This document shows positions 1-8,412 of a DNA stretch of 64,000 bases, piece by piece (position 1 is the first letter of the stretch; every line of letters starts with the position of its first letter). Location: the NCBI GenBank assembly GCA_002720095.2, contig PBGP02000017.1, positions 62,001 through 126,000 of the forward strand, in the 5' to 3' direction. Source of the DNA: Methanobacteriota archaeon (lineage in GTDB: Archaea > Thermoplasmatota > Poseidoniia > Poseidoniales > Poseidoniaceae). The position numbers were made by a program, and so were the translations under genes. The notes under the pieces were generated by a model, which worked only from the letters and a program-made list of their open reading frames with translations, had not been told where the DNA came from and searched no databases.

Positions 1-896
1 GAGAAGCTGGATTTGATGATTTAATGGCCATAGCCGTAATGAATCCAGCAGATTTAGCTGATCAAGCAGAACTTGGAGAGGCTGTAAGTTCAAGAATAAT
101 AAACGGTGCCAGAAAAATGGCGAGTATTGGCGGGTTTCTTAGCGGTATTGATATTTTGGAAAAACGTAGAGAGGTGCTTAAAGTAACTTCTGGATGTCAA
201 AGTATTGACGAATTGCTGGGAGGAGGTTTTGAAACTAAATCGATTACTGAATTATATGGAGAATTTGGCTCCGGAAAAACACAATTTAGCCATCAATTGG
301 CTGTAAATGCTATGTTACCACTCAAAGAAGGTGGTTTGTCTGATGATGATACCCCTGCGCATGTTTTCTTCATCGATACTGAAGATACATTTAGACCTGA
401 AAGAATACGACAAATGGCTGCAGCTAAGGGATTAAACCCCGACGAAGTTCTGCAAAGATGCCATGTTGCAAGAGCTTACAACTCAGCTCATCAAATGCTG
501 CTTGTAGACGAAGTCAAGAAAGCTGCAAGTGGAATCAATGTTAAAATGATTGTTGTAGACAGTGTCATTAGCCACTTTAGGGCTGAATTTATCGGACGAG
601 GAATGTTAGCTAACAGACAACAGAAATTAAATAAGCATTTAAAAGAATTAAAGCAGCTTTCAGATGTTAACAATGCTGTTGTACTAATTTGCAATCAAGT
701 AATGTCAAAACCAGATGCTATGTGGGGAGATCCTACTAAAGCTGTAGGTGGGCATATAATCAGTCATGCATCTGCATTTAGAGTTTATCTAAGAAAGGCT
801 AAGGCTGGAAGAAGAATTGCTAGATTAGTCGACAGTCCCAATCTACCTGAGGGAGAAGCTGTATTCAGTGTTATTGAAGATGGGCTAACAGACTAA
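1..896 (+). CDS. radA: DNA repair and recombination recombinase RadA (5' end cut off)
   Basis: Archaeal RecA/Rad51-family ATPase that forms filaments on single-stranded DNA and catalyses strand exchange. The frame is open from base 3, upstream of the first visible ATG at 24, and the upstream codons (EAGFDDL) continue the helix-hairpin-helix N-terminal domain, so the true start lies outside the window. Counting from ATG 24, the Walker A GEFGSGKT is at residues 79-86 and the Walker B stretch KMIVVDS near 174. The short C-terminal DNA-binding loop region with NQVMSKPD and GGHIISHAS is typical of RadA. The visible 290 residues compare with about 320 for the family, so only a short N-terminal piece is missing. 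No intein is visible. The function is secure; the start cannot be seen. Confidence 0.96.
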   Translation, partial: EAGFDDLMAIAVMNPADLADQAELGEAVSSRIINGARKMASIGGFLSGIDILEKRREVLKVTSGCQSIDELLGGGFETKSITELYGEFGSGKTQFSHQLAVNAMLPLKEGGLSDDDTPAHVFFIDTEDTFRPERIRQMAAAKGLNPDEVLQRCHVARAYNSAHQMLLVDEVKKAASGINVKMIVVDSVISHFRAEFIGRGMLANRQQKLNKHLKELKQLSDVNNAVVLICNQVMSKPDAMWGDPTKAVGGHIISHASAFRVYLRKAKAGRRIARLVDSPNLPEGEAVFSVIEDGLTD

Positions 897-981
897 CGGA
901 TTTTTAATTTAACTCAATTAATTAATCTTTTATCTTAAAAATTATCGACAAATTCAAATCACTAAGTTTAGAACTCGAGTT

Positions 982-2109
982 ATGCGACACCTCATTGAGC
1001 GTGTATTAGAGTTAGAAACTGATAAAGAAATACACCCTGTAACTGACGAACAACTACCCCCAAGCAACGATCAGGCTTTAGAGACGTTATTAAGAACATT
1101 AACACCTAGAATTAGAGTATACGGTTGTGGTGGTTGTGGAAGTAATACAGTTAATAGATTAGCTCAGGAAAATTTATTGGACGATAACTATGTAATTGGT
1201 TATGCAATCAACACTGACGCACAACACCTTCTCAGAATGGACGTACAGAATAAACTACTTATTGGTAGGACTGCAAAGGGACATGGAGCAGGTGGTAATC
1301 CCGAAAAAGGAGAACAAGCAGCCTATGAATCTGAGAGAGCATTAAAAAAAATTGTTGAAGAAACCGATTTAGCATTTGTGACTTGCGGTCTTGGTGGAGG
1401 AACTGGAACGGGTAGTGCACATGTCATTGCAAAATTAGCTAAAGAAAGAGGAGCACTAACAATTGCTATAGTAACTTATCCATTTAATTCTGAAGGAAAT
1501 ATGAGAAAAAGGCATGCGGAATGGGGTCTGGAAAGATTGCGAGATATCTGTGATACTGTTGTAGTTATGCCCAATGAAAGGCTGTTACATGTTGAAGGTG
1601 TTAAAGATCTACCAATTAGTTCTGCATTTAGGGTTGCAGATGAATTACTTATGAGAAGTATTGCGGGAATTACAGAACTGATTACCAAAGACGGCCTAGT
1701 GAACCTCGACTTTATGGATTTAAAGAGTGTTATGGAAAATGGTGGGGGTGTAGCAATGATTGGTTTAGGAGAGTCAACTGGGATTAACAGAGCTACAGAA
1801 GCCACCATGCAGGCATTAGAATCTCCTTTATTAGATGTTGATTTTTCAGACGCAAGGGGAGCTTTAATTAATGTTGTTTGTGGTCCATCTCTTACCTTAG
1901 GAGAAGCTGAAGAAGCCGCTTCAGTAATTAGAAGTAAAATCAATCCAAATGCAAAAATCATTTGGGGGGCTACTGTAGACGAAAGTATGAATGAGGAATT
2001 AAGAGTGATGGTAGTTCTTACAGGTGTCAGATCTGAGCATATATTCGGTGCAGCTGTTACAAATCAACTAAAGTCACTGAAGAATAGATCAATTGAGTTT
2101 GTTAATTAA
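982..2109 (+). CDS. ftsZ: cell division GTPase FtsZ
   Basis: Tubulin-like GTPase that polymerises at midcell in archaea using FtsZ-based division. The glycine-rich tubulin signature GGGTGTGSA sits near residues 138-146, the N-terminal nucleotide loop reads GCGGCGSN near residue 50, and the T7 loop NLDFMDLKSVM is near 241. The length of 375 residues is normal. The roughly 45-residue N-terminal extension before the GTPase core is common in archaeal FtsZ. No obvious C-terminal SepF-binding peptide is recognisable; the protein ends shortly after the core. The gene follows radA with an 85-base AT-rich gap and precedes two small helical-domain genes on the same strand that may be co-expressed. Archaea often carry two FtsZ paralogues; which one this is cannot be decided here. 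Confidence 0.95.
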   Translation: MRHLIERVLELETDKEIHPVTDEQLPPSNDQALETLLRTLTPRIRVYGCGGCGSNTVNRLAQENLLDDNYVIGYAINTDAQHLLRMDVQNKLLIGRTAKGHGAGGNPEKGEQAAYESERALKKIVEETDLAFVTCGLGGGTGTGSAHVIAKLAKERGALTIAIVTYPFNSEGNMRKRHAEWGLERLRDICDTVVVMPNERLLHVEGVKDLPISSAFRVADELLMRSIAGITELITKDGLVNLDFMDLKSVMENGGGVAMIGLGESTGINRATEATMQALESPLLDVDFSDARGALINVVCGPSLTLGEAEEAASVIRSKINPNAKIIWGATVDESMNEELRVMVVLTGVRSEHIFGAAVTNQLKSLKNRSIEFVN

Positions 2110-2122
2110 ACATGACGACCAC

Positions 2123-2130
2123 TTATATTA
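2123..2130 (+). promoter_or_regulatory. candidate TATA box upstream of the gene at 2155
   Basis: The octamer TTATATTA lies about 28 bases before the ATG at 2155, the distance expected for an archaeal TATA box driving a leaderless or very short-leader transcript. No purine-rich BRE is clear upstream. This is a motif match only. Confidence 0.3.
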
Positions 2131-2154
2131 ACTGTAAAAACTAGTCGGGATAAC

Positions 2155-3015
2155 ATGGTTGAACCAGAAAGAGTCCTACATTCTGTGATGGTGATTGCAT
2201 TTGAAAGGAAAGGAATCATCGATGAAAATCTGAAAATAATCAATGCTGTTCAAAAAGAACTAAGTTTAGGAAATGATGAGAAAAATGATGCACTAAATCA
2301 TATTAAAAAATTTAGGGGGGTGGGAGATTGGTCTGGAAAAAGAGATGCTGTAGTGTCTGTTGCAATAGATAGAATTGAAGAGGCTGTGGAAATAAAATTA
2401 ATAAATAATCCAAGTATTCAAAATGCATTAAAAAAATTGATTGATGTGACTCTTAACCAACAAATTCCCCGTAATAATTCGCTTTCAGCCTTTGAAGATA
2501 GTGAAGATGACACAAATAAAAATAATTTACAACTTGAACTTAACGATGACACTGAAATCGAGAGCGATATGAAAGAAAATAATCCTCAAGAAAATACGAT
2601 TATTAACAAAAACTCACTCTCAATAAGTGAAACAGATGATTTTGAAGATTTTGATGAGGATATTGATCCATTCGATTTGATTGGTGGGAGAAACCCAATT
2701 AATCAACAAAATAATAGCAGTACATACAGAGACCCCCTGGATGAACTAATGGATGAAGTGGATGATGAAGTCATTGAAATAGAGACTATAGAATTAAATT
2801 CTGATAATGACAATAAATTAGTGAACAATAAAAAAAATGTTGAACCTAAAAATGAACGTCTAGAAATGTATAGGATGATGCTCGATACTGTTTGGGTAGA
2901 TGACTTAATCGATCCCTCAGAGGTAGCTTTGCTGGCCAGAAAAAGAAAAGAATTAGATATTTCTTTCGAAACTCATATGAAGCTAGTTAGGGAAATGTTG
3001 GAGGATTCAGATTGA
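2155..3015 (+). CDS. acidic two-domain protein with TerB-like helical segments, downstream of ftsZ
   Basis: No family name is certain. The 286 residues form three parts: an N-terminal helical segment (about 5-110), a long acidic, Asn/Glu/Asp-rich linker that is probably disordered (about 115-235), and a C-terminal helical segment (about 240-286). The first and last parts share a pattern of an aromatic/hydrophobic helix, an acidic turn (KGIIDE, DDLIDPSE) and a second helix ending in LSL or LDIS, reminiscent of the TerB/DjlA helical fold. The next gene starts with the same pattern (WADGSMSK). The stop overlaps the start of that gene by four bases, implying translational coupling. Position after ftsZ suggests, but does not prove, a role in division or envelope processes. 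Confidence 0.75.
   Translation: MVEPERVLHSVMVIAFERKGIIDENLKIINAVQKELSLGNDEKNDALNHIKKFRGVGDWSGKRDAVVSVAIDRIEEAVEIKLINNPSIQNALKKLIDVTLNQQIPRNNSLSAFEDSEDDTNKNNLQLELNDDTEIESDMKENNPQENTIINKNSLSISETDDFEDFDEDIDPFDLIGGRNPINQQNNSSTYRDPLDELMDEVDDEVIEIETIELNSDNDNKLVNNKKNVEPKNERLEMYRMMLDTVWVDDLIDPSEVALLARKRKELDISFETHMKLVREMLEDSD
3000..3004 (+). promoter_or_regulatory. Shine-Dalgarno GGAGG deciding a TTG start at 3012
   Basis: GGAGG ends seven bases before the TTG at 3012, inside the last codons of the preceding gene. This supports TTG as the real start of the downstream gene and shows that coupled genes here use a Shine-Dalgarno sequence. Confidence 0.55.
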
Positions 3016-3476
3016 AAACAGTTTTTCGAACTGCCCTTGAAATTGCTTGGGCTGATGGAAGTATGTCTAAAAAAGGTGCCTTAATCATTGAAAAATTACA
3101 TGACGCGATGAAATTAGAAAACTCATTAAGAGAAAAAATTGAGGAAGAGTTCTATAATGAGATTCTTAATTCCAGAGCTGAAAATGGAGAACGAGGAGAA
3201 GGGAAAGGAGATACAGAACTAGAATCATGGGTTAATTCATTAATAGATAATTTAGAAGATGATGAATTAGAAAAACAAGTTTTATACCTAAGCCGAAGAT
3301 GTGTTGAAATTGGACTCTCAAAAGAGAAATGGTTATTTGGAATTAAATTTACCAAAGAATTTAATCAATCAAACACATTCGCTCAAGGTGTTTGGATGGA
3401 AAAAAATATACAAGTTGAATATAACGATTTTTTAAAGATTCTCGAACCACTTGCGAATGTTCTAAATTCTAATTAA
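3012..3476 (+). CDS. small helical protein, TerB-like, coupled to the preceding gene
   Basis: A 154-residue hypothetical protein with no signal peptide or membrane segment. Its N-terminal 50 residues (WADGSMSK turn between two helices) resemble the C-terminal segment of the preceding protein, as if the two genes arose from one repeated unit. The middle is charged and glycine-containing (residues 55-70), followed by a second helical half containing LSRRCVEIGLSKEKW. The start is a TTG overlapping the upstream TGA, supported by a GGAGG seven bases before it. The 3' end overlaps the convergent OsmC gene by eight bases. The function is unknown; an interaction with the product of the upstream gene is an inference from coupling. 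Confidence 0.72.
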   Translation: MKTVFRTALEIAWADGSMSKKGALIIEKLHDAMKLENSLREKIEEEFYNEILNSRAENGERGEGKGDTELESWVNSLIDNLEDDELEKQVLYLSRRCVEIGLSKEKWLFGIKFTKEFNQSNTFAQGVWMEKNIQVEYNDFLKILEPLANVLNSN

Positions 3477-3861
3477 TTTTCAAATCCCAAGTAATTTTTG
3501 TCACTCCCGAAAGTGTTGAGGCTACTGAACAATATTTTTCCATCGTTTGTTTAATTAATCTTCTAAGGAATTTTTCCCATTTAATATCTGTATTCAATTT
3601 AAATTCCAAATTCATTTTGGTTACATAACGTGGATTTTCATTATTTCTTTCATAATCAATACCTACCTTCAGTGAATTAAAATCTCTTTTTTTCATTCCA
3701 ACAACAATCTCTGCCATACTACAAACCCCAACCATTTGAACCATTATTTGTACTGGTGACAAAGACTTTTCATTATCCCAGTCGCATAACATTTCATTAC
3801 CTTTGGTATCTGAACAGACTGCGACAGATCCTTCTTTCCAAGTGACATCTACATGATTCAT
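3469..3861 (-). CDS. OsmC/Ohr-family peroxiredoxin-like protein
   Basis: OsmC-fold protein, a family that reduces organic hydroperoxides with two cysteines. The family pattern is visible: a central cysteine in the long helix (MVGVCSMAEIV, near residue 48) and a second in the C-terminal motif KYCSVASTL (near residue 111), both expected catalytic positions. At 130 residues it is of usual length for the YhfA-like subgroup, and the LSPVQIMVQMVG segment matches the conserved helix. It is transcribed divergently from icd across a 48-base gap carrying a perfect 7-bp inverted repeat. The substrate cannot be inferred. Confidence 0.85.
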   Translation of the reverse strand: MNHVDVTWKEGSVAVCSDTKGNEMLCDWDNEKSLSPVQIMVQMVGVCSMAEIVVGMKKRDFNSLKVGIDYERNNENPRYVTKMNLEFKLNTDIKWEKFLRRLIKQTMEKYCSVASTLSGVTKITWDLKIN

Positions 3862-3865
3862 TATT

Positions 3866-3885
3866 ATATCGATTTAGTTCGATAT
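3866..3885. promoter_or_regulatory. inverted repeat in the osmC/icd divergent promoter, operator candidate
   Basis: ATATCGA and TCGATAT form a perfect 7-bp inverted repeat separated by TTTAGT. It lies in the 48-base gap between the divergent OsmC and isocitrate dehydrogenase genes, where a dimeric regulator or overlapping promoter elements would act. No regulator is encoded nearby. Confidence 0.4.
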
Positions 3886-3909
3886 CTTGAAGTTAACTTA
3901 TGATTGCCA

Positions 3910-5181
3910 ATGGGAGCATTGATTTACCCACTACTGTCGCCTAGTATTGAGAACATGGACGAGAATGCAATAATTATGAGAAATGGAGCTCTAGAAGTTC
4001 CTGACAAGCCAAGAATATTCTTTATAGAAGGGGATGGTATTGGAAAAGACATCACTCCAGTAATGAAAGCAGTTGTTGATTCTGCAGTGGAGATTGCATA
4101 CGGAGGTATTAGAAGTATTCAGTGGGAAGAAGTGCTTGCTGGTGAAAAAGCATTTAATAAAACCGGCGAATGGTTACCTGAGTCTACTCTCGATGCAATG
4201 AAATCGGGTCTTGTATCCATAAAAGGCCCCTTGACTACACCTGTAGGAGGGGGAATTAGAAGTCTAAATGTTGCGCTAAGACAAAAACTTGACTTATTCG
4301 CATGTGTAAGGCCTGTTAGATGGTACGAAGGGACACCAAGTCCTGTTCGTGAACCAGAAGCAGTAGATATGATTATTTTCAGAGAAAATAGTGAAGATGT
4401 ATATGCTGGTATCGAATGGGAAATGGGTACTGCTGAAGTAAAAAGAGTGATACAATTTTTAGAAGAAGAAATGGGTGTTCAAAAAATTAGGTTCCCAAGT
4501 ACGAGTGGCATTGGTATTAAACCAATTTCAGTAGAAGGTACGAACAGAATAGTTAGAGCAGCAATCAAATACGCTATTGAAAATGATAGAGATAGTGTTA
4601 CTTTAGTACACAAAGGAAATATTATGAAATTCACAGAAGGAGGTTTTAGAGATTGGGGTTATTTATTAGCTCAAAAAGAATTCGGTGCGAAAATACTTAA
4701 TGAAGGGCCGTGGTGTACTCTAGAAAATCCAAAAACTGGGAAGATAATTACCATCAAAGATGTAATTGCCGATGCAATGTTACAACAAGTCCTAACACGT
4801 CCAAGAGATTATGGGGTTTTGGCTACTATGAACCTAAATGGTGATTACATTTCTGATGCTTTAGCCGCTCAAGTAGGTGGTATTGGAATTGCACCAGGTG
4901 CAAACATTAACTATGATACGGGTATTGCAATTTTTGAAGCAACACACGGAACAGCTCCCAAATATACAGGTCTAGACAAGGTTAATCCAGGAAGTTTAAT
5001 TTTAAGCGCTGAAATGATGCTTAGACACATCGGGTGGGCGGAAGCTGCGGATCTGATTGTTAAAGGAATGGAGGGGGCCATTTCGGCTAAAACAGTTACT
5101 TACGATTTTGAAAGGTTGATGGATGATGCAAAATTATTGAAATGTTCTGAATTTGGTAATGCAATTATCGATCACATGTGA
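3910..5181 (+). CDS. icd: NADP-dependent isocitrate dehydrogenase
   Basis: TCA-cycle enzyme oxidising isocitrate to 2-oxoglutarate with NADP. Substrate residues lie in [19 protein letters not shown], the metal/substrate motif in [13 protein letters not shown], and the coenzyme region in HGTAPKY and YDFERLM. The Lys-Tyr and Tyr/Arg pairs at those two coenzyme sites are the known NADP determinants of the E. coli enzyme. The C-terminal stretch after YDFER ([11 protein letters not shown]) is strikingly like bacterial Icd, which suggests transfer from bacteria. The length of about 424 residues is near the usual 415. An in-frame TTG lies at 3904, an ATG at 3910 and another at 3955; I chose 3910, but 3955 is possible because conserved sequence starts later. 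The methyltransferase gene follows within ten bases. Confidence 0.95.
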   Translation: MGALIYPLLSPSIENMDENAIIMRNGALEVPDKPRIFFIEGDGIGKDITPVMKAVVDSAVEIAYGGIRSIQWEEVLAGEKAFNKTGEWLPESTLDAMKSGLVSIKGPLTTPVGGGIRSLNVALRQKLDLFACVRPVRWYEGTPSPVREPEAVDMIIFRENSEDVYAGIEWEMGTAEVKRVIQFLEEEMGVQKIRFPSTSGIGIKPISVEGTNRIVRAAIKYAIENDRDSVTLVHKGNIMKFTEGGFRDWGYLLAQKEFGAKILNEGPWCTLENPKTGKIITIKDVIADAMLQQVLTRPRDYGVLATMNLNGDYISDALAAQVGGIGIAPGANINYDTGIAIFEATHGTAPKYTGLDKVNPGSLILSAEMMLRHIGWAEAADLIVKGMEGAISAKTVTYDFERLMDDAKLLKCSEFGNAIIDHM

Positions 5182-5190
5182 GATGTGTTT

Positions 5191-5880
5191 ATGAATAATA
5201 AATTAAAAAAGCTAAGGGCTGAAATTAAGCAGTTATCAAAAGATGCTGAATCTAGCGGAACTCCGCTAAGTTGGTTTGAAGAACTTTATTTGAAAGCTGA
5301 TCGAAACTCTGAAGAAATTCCCTGGGCAAGAATGAACCCCCATCCAAAAATGGTAGAATGGATAAAAAACAATCCTGAAATCAAGGGAAATGCGTTGGTT
5401 GTTGGTTGTGGTTTAGGTGATGATGCAGAGTGGCTAGTGAATAATGGTTTCAATGTTACAGCTTTTGACGTTTCAAAATCATCGATAGAATGGTGCCAAG
5501 AACGGTTCCCACATTCATTAGTTAATTACTGCACAGTTGACTTATTATCTCATCCTCATTATTGGGAAAAATCTTTCGATCTAATTGTTGAAATTCACAT
5601 TTTACAGGCCATACCTGAGAAAATTAGAGAAAGTGCTGCAGAGATATTACCAAAATTACTAACTTCAACTGGGAATCTTCTGTGTATAGGCAGACTACTC
5701 GACAAAAATACTGATGATTACTCAGGTCCTCCATGGTCTTTAAAACAAGATTGGTTAGAAAATAAATTTAAAAAACTTCAAAAAATATATTTTTCAACGT
5801 TTTCTGTAGAGCATAATTACACATGTGGAGACTTTCCAAATGTAACAAGATATATTGGTGTCTGGAAAAATAAAAAATAA
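5191..5880 (+). CDS. class I SAM-dependent methyltransferase, thiopurine methyltransferase-like
   Basis: Rossmann-fold methyltransferase. The SAM-binding motif I reads ALVVGCGLGDDAEWL (about residues 69-83), followed by the acidic strand end VTAFDVS and a motif resembling VDLL. The overall pattern, including the N-terminal WFEELY segment and IPWARMNPHP, is reminiscent of the TPMT/thiol methyltransferase superfamily. The length of about 230 residues fits. The start is ATG 5191, with GTG 5185 as an alternative. It lies nine bases after icd on the same strand and is probably co-transcribed. The substrate is unknown. Confidence 0.82.
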   Translation: MNNKLKKLRAEIKQLSKDAESSGTPLSWFEELYLKADRNSEEIPWARMNPHPKMVEWIKNNPEIKGNALVVGCGLGDDAEWLVNNGFNVTAFDVSKSSIEWCQERFPHSLVNYCTVDLLSHPHYWEKSFDLIVEIHILQAIPEKIRESAAEILPKLLTSTGNLLCIGRLLDKNTDDYSGPPWSLKQDWLENKFKKLQKIYFSTFSVEHNYTCGDFPNVTRYIGVWKNKK

Positions 5881-5891
5881 GAAAATACTTC

Positions 5892-6890
5892 TTAATTTCT
5901 TTTACTCCAAATTTTTAGCCATTCTTCTATGTTCTTATCAATATCATCAGTAGTAACCAATCTATTCGAAAGCTGGCCATCGTCTAATGGCATTACTCTA
6001 CACCCGCAAGCATTATGATGACCTCCCCCATTTTTATCGAAGGCTTGTGCCATTTTGGTTAAATTAAATAACCCATTATTACCATGCAAAAAACTGTTGC
6101 AGTAAAAAGAAGCAGAAAGAGGATGGCGCCCATGATTCCCGATTTTACCATCCACGTAACCATGAATAATGATACAAGCATCACAGGAGTCTCCAAATGT
6201 GGATGTAACGAGATATCCATTCGTTTTAAATCCTGAATTATGCAGTTTTACAATAGCTATTCTATCAATTATTTCACCATTATCTTCGATAACTTTTTTC
6301 AATAAAAAATGCTTTTCTTTTTCTAATTCCATTTTAGAAATTACTATTTTTTCATCGAGAATTTCATCTACTTTTCTCCCAGATGAAAACCATTTCAATA
6401 ATAAATTTAAATAATCTGAATCATCTAAATTTATAGTTTTAGATAACCATATGATTGGATTATCAGAATTAAACTCTGAAAGTGAGATTCTACCCGAATC
6501 TAATTTATCAACCATCTCCATGAACTCGTGTAAAGAGGATAAATCAATTACTTTAGAATATAAATCATATGCAACCCGTGCAGCTGAGTCTACATCGTAC
6601 CATTGATAATTTCCACCTGAGGACAAGAAATACTCTAATTCCAATTTTGAAGGTTTGTTAGTAGCATGGTGATCTAGATATAATCCACACTTAGAATGAA
6701 AGGGTAAATCACAAATTGCAGTATTTCTATCTATGATGTCATCTAAATTACCATTTCTAATTTCTGCGGCGTGTGAAAAAATTACCTGAGCTTCAGTGTA
6801 ATATGTGCTCAAAATTGAAGCGGCGATCAATCCATCTAAATCACCATCTGCTACAATTTTGTTAATTTTTACCCTGTCTAATAGAGTCAT
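5892..6890 (-). CDS. DHH-family phosphoesterase (RecJ/NrnA-like)
   Basis: Phosphoesterase of the DHH/DHHA1 superfamily, which in archaea includes oligoribonuclease- and RecJ-like exonucleases. Motif I ADGDLDG is at residues 14-20, the DHH motif (YLDHHATN) near 75, and the DHHA1 motif GGGHHNACG near 287. All expected metal-binding aspartates and histidines are present. The length of 332 residues matches single-domain NrnA-like members, without the OB domains of large RecJ. Whether the substrate is nanoRNA, cyclic dinucleotide product or DNA cannot be told. It converges on the methyltransferase with an 11-base gap and is divergent from a Nudix gene. Confidence 0.88.
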   Translation of the reverse strand: MTLLDRVKINKIVADGDLDGLIAASILSTYYTEAQVIFSHAAEIRNGNLDDIIDRNTAICDLPFHSKCGLYLDHHATNKPSKLELEYFLSSGGNYQWYDVDSAARVAYDLYSKVIDLSSLHEFMEMVDKLDSGRISLSEFNSDNPIIWLSKTINLDDSDYLNLLLKWFSSGRKVDEILDEKIVISKMELEKEKHFLLKKVIEDNGEIIDRIAIVKLHNSGFKTNGYLVTSTFGDSCDACIIIHGYVDGKIGNHGRHPLSASFYCNSFLHGNNGLFNLTKMAQAFDKNGGGHHNACGCRVMPLDDGQLSNRLVTTDDIDKNIEEWLKIWSKRN

Positions 6891-6978
6891 TACTACGCGG
6901 TGGAATTAACTTATTATTCAAGATATATGATGGCCAACAACAGTAAACACAAAAAACGATGATAGAAGCAGGACAAAT

Positions 6979-7377
6979 ATGGAAACATCCTGTGGGATTA
7001 TTCTGGTAAATTACGATCTAGTTTTAATTTTACAATATCCTCAAGGTCATTGGGATCTTCCCAAGGGACACATAGAAGAAAATGATAAAAACCATAGAGA
7101 AACTGCTTTAAGAGAACTCAGAGAGGAGACTGGAATAGATGATATTACATGGGTAGATGGCTTTTCAAGCTGTACCGAATATTCATTTATGAAGAAAAAT
7201 AAGATAATTAATAAAAAAGTGTGGTGGCTCTTGGCGAAAACCTCCGAAATGGAGGTTAACATATCTTCAGAGCATCAAAACTATATGTGGCTAGATTGGA
7301 ATTCTGCAATTAATCAAGTAACCCACCAATTGACAAAAAATCTACTTTCTGAGGCGAAAAAATTCCTCGATAGTTAA
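6979..7377 (+). CDS. Nudix hydrolase, Ap4A hydrolase-like
   Basis: Small Nudix enzyme resembling archaeal/eukaryotic bis(5'-nucleosyl)-tetraphosphatases, which clear dinucleoside polyphosphates. The Nudix helix ends in the canonical RELREETGI, and the upstream part reads LPKGHIEEN. Compared with the canonical spacing there appears to be one extra residue between the glycine and the RE pair, probably accommodated in the loop. At 132 residues the length is standard. The 3' end overlaps the convergent cobalamin adenosyltransferase gene by four bases. Specificity is inferred from the PKGH and WxLPKG context only. Confidence 0.85.
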   Translation: METSCGIILVNYDLVLILQYPQGHWDLPKGHIEENDKNHRETALRELREETGIDDITWVDGFSSCTEYSFMKKNKIINKKVWWLLAKTSEMEVNISSEHQNYMWLDWNSAINQVTHQLTKNLLSEAKKFLDS

Positions 7378-8063
7378 TCCAAATCATATCTTGATTGCTG
7401 TTTTTCAATTATTTCTGAAAAAGATAATGTATTATCCCTATTAACAACTGGTATCCAATAAAATTCTTCTTCTCCAAGCCTTTTTGAAATCCACCTTGCA
7501 AAGACAAATAACCAATCAGACAATCTGTTAAAGTACTCTTTTACAAAGTTTCTAATTGAATCTTCTCCTTCAATTTTCATCAATTCAAATAAATTTCGTT
7601 CTGCTCTTCTTACAACAGTTCTTGCAACGTGTAAATTTGAAATTGGGGCTACACCACTAGGTAAAATAAATGAATTAAGAGGTTCGAGTTCCTTTTGCAT
7701 GGAATCCATTTCAGTAAGTAATATATCGCTAGATTCCTGTCCAAGTAATACTATTCCTTCAGGAATTTTATCCTTAGGGCAAGCTAGTTCGGCTCCTAAA
7801 TCAAACAGTTCTTGCTGAACCCTTTTGACACCTTTAGAGACTATTTGTTGAACTTCATTAACATTTTTTCTTTCTCCACCGTCTAAATGTGTGCTAGGAA
7901 TTCTATTACTCTCCATTAAAATAATACCAAAGTAAGAATTTAACTCATCTAACACTCCTACCACCTTCAATCTAGGGTGAGTTTTTGATACTCGAGAACC
8001 ATCCACTAATGACGTTTCGCCTTTATCCCCCGTGCCAGTATACACTCTGTCAATTCGGACCAT
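7374..8063 (-). CDS. PduO-type cob(I)alamin adenosyltransferase
   Basis: Transfers the adenosyl group of ATP to cob(I)alamin, making coenzyme B12 for mutases and type II ribonucleotide reductase. The N-terminal ATP loop (YTGTGDKGETSLVDG, residues 8-22), the helix KVVGVLDELNSYFG and the C-terminal VARTVVRRAERNLFEL are signatures of the PduO/MMAB family. The length of 229 residues is slightly above the common 180-195 because of a charged insert near residues 65-80. It overlaps the Nudix gene at the 3' end. No cobalamin synthesis genes lie nearby, which fits a cell that imports the cofactor. Confidence 0.93.
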   Translation of the reverse strand: MVRIDRVYTGTGDKGETSLVDGSRVSKTHPRLKVVGVLDELNSYFGIILMESNRIPSTHLDGGERKNVNEVQQIVSKGVKRVQQELFDLGAELACPKDKIPEGIVLLGQESSDILLTEMDSMQKELEPLNSFILPSGVAPISNLHVARTVVRRAERNLFELMKIEGEDSIRNFVKEYFNRLSDWLFVFARWISKRLGEEEFYWIPVVNRDNTLSFSEIIEKQQSRYDLD

Positions 8064-8102
8064 ACACGTCTCTAACTCCCATGATTGAAATGCATTTTGA
8101 TA

Positions 8103-8342
8103 TTAAGTAGTAAAAACTATCTTTTTAGAAATGTTTTTAGATTTAAGATATTTAATTGCAAACGCATATATTAGAAGTTCGACACAAATCAAGAACCAGT
8201 AAATAATGCCGATTTCTTCTACAATCAATTCTTTCCCATACGGCGTTCCAAACCTACCAATAAATGCTGCTTGGCTGAGCACGTTGGCACAAATCCAAAT
8301 AAGTATTAGCATCACAAAATAAGTCCCTCTACTCCATTTCAT
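8103..8342 (-). CDS. small two-helix membrane protein
   Basis: A 79-residue protein with two predicted transmembrane segments: residues about 6-28 (YFVMLILIWICANVL) and 44-66 (IGIIYWFLICVELLIYAF), with a Lys-rich C-terminal end (KSKNISKK), so the C-terminus is probably cytoplasmic. No family is recognised. It sits between the adenosyltransferase and a larger membrane protein, both on the same strand, and may be co-transcribed with them. It is kept as real because the membrane pattern is regular and no better frame exists here. Confidence 0.6.
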   Translation of the reverse strand: MKWSRGTYFVMLILIWICANVLSQAAFIGRFGTPYGKELIVEEIGIIYWFLICVELLIYAFAIKYLKSKNISKKIVFTT

Positions 8343-8412
8343 CTATCCCACCACCATTATATCATGATTACATTGTTTTTAGGATATAAAAAGAATTTGT
8401 ATTGATGCATCA

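Noticed and set aside
1476-1961. 161-codon open frame antisense to ftsZ
   Set aside because: FtsZ motifs on the plus strand are unambiguous; the antisense frame has no recognisable motif.
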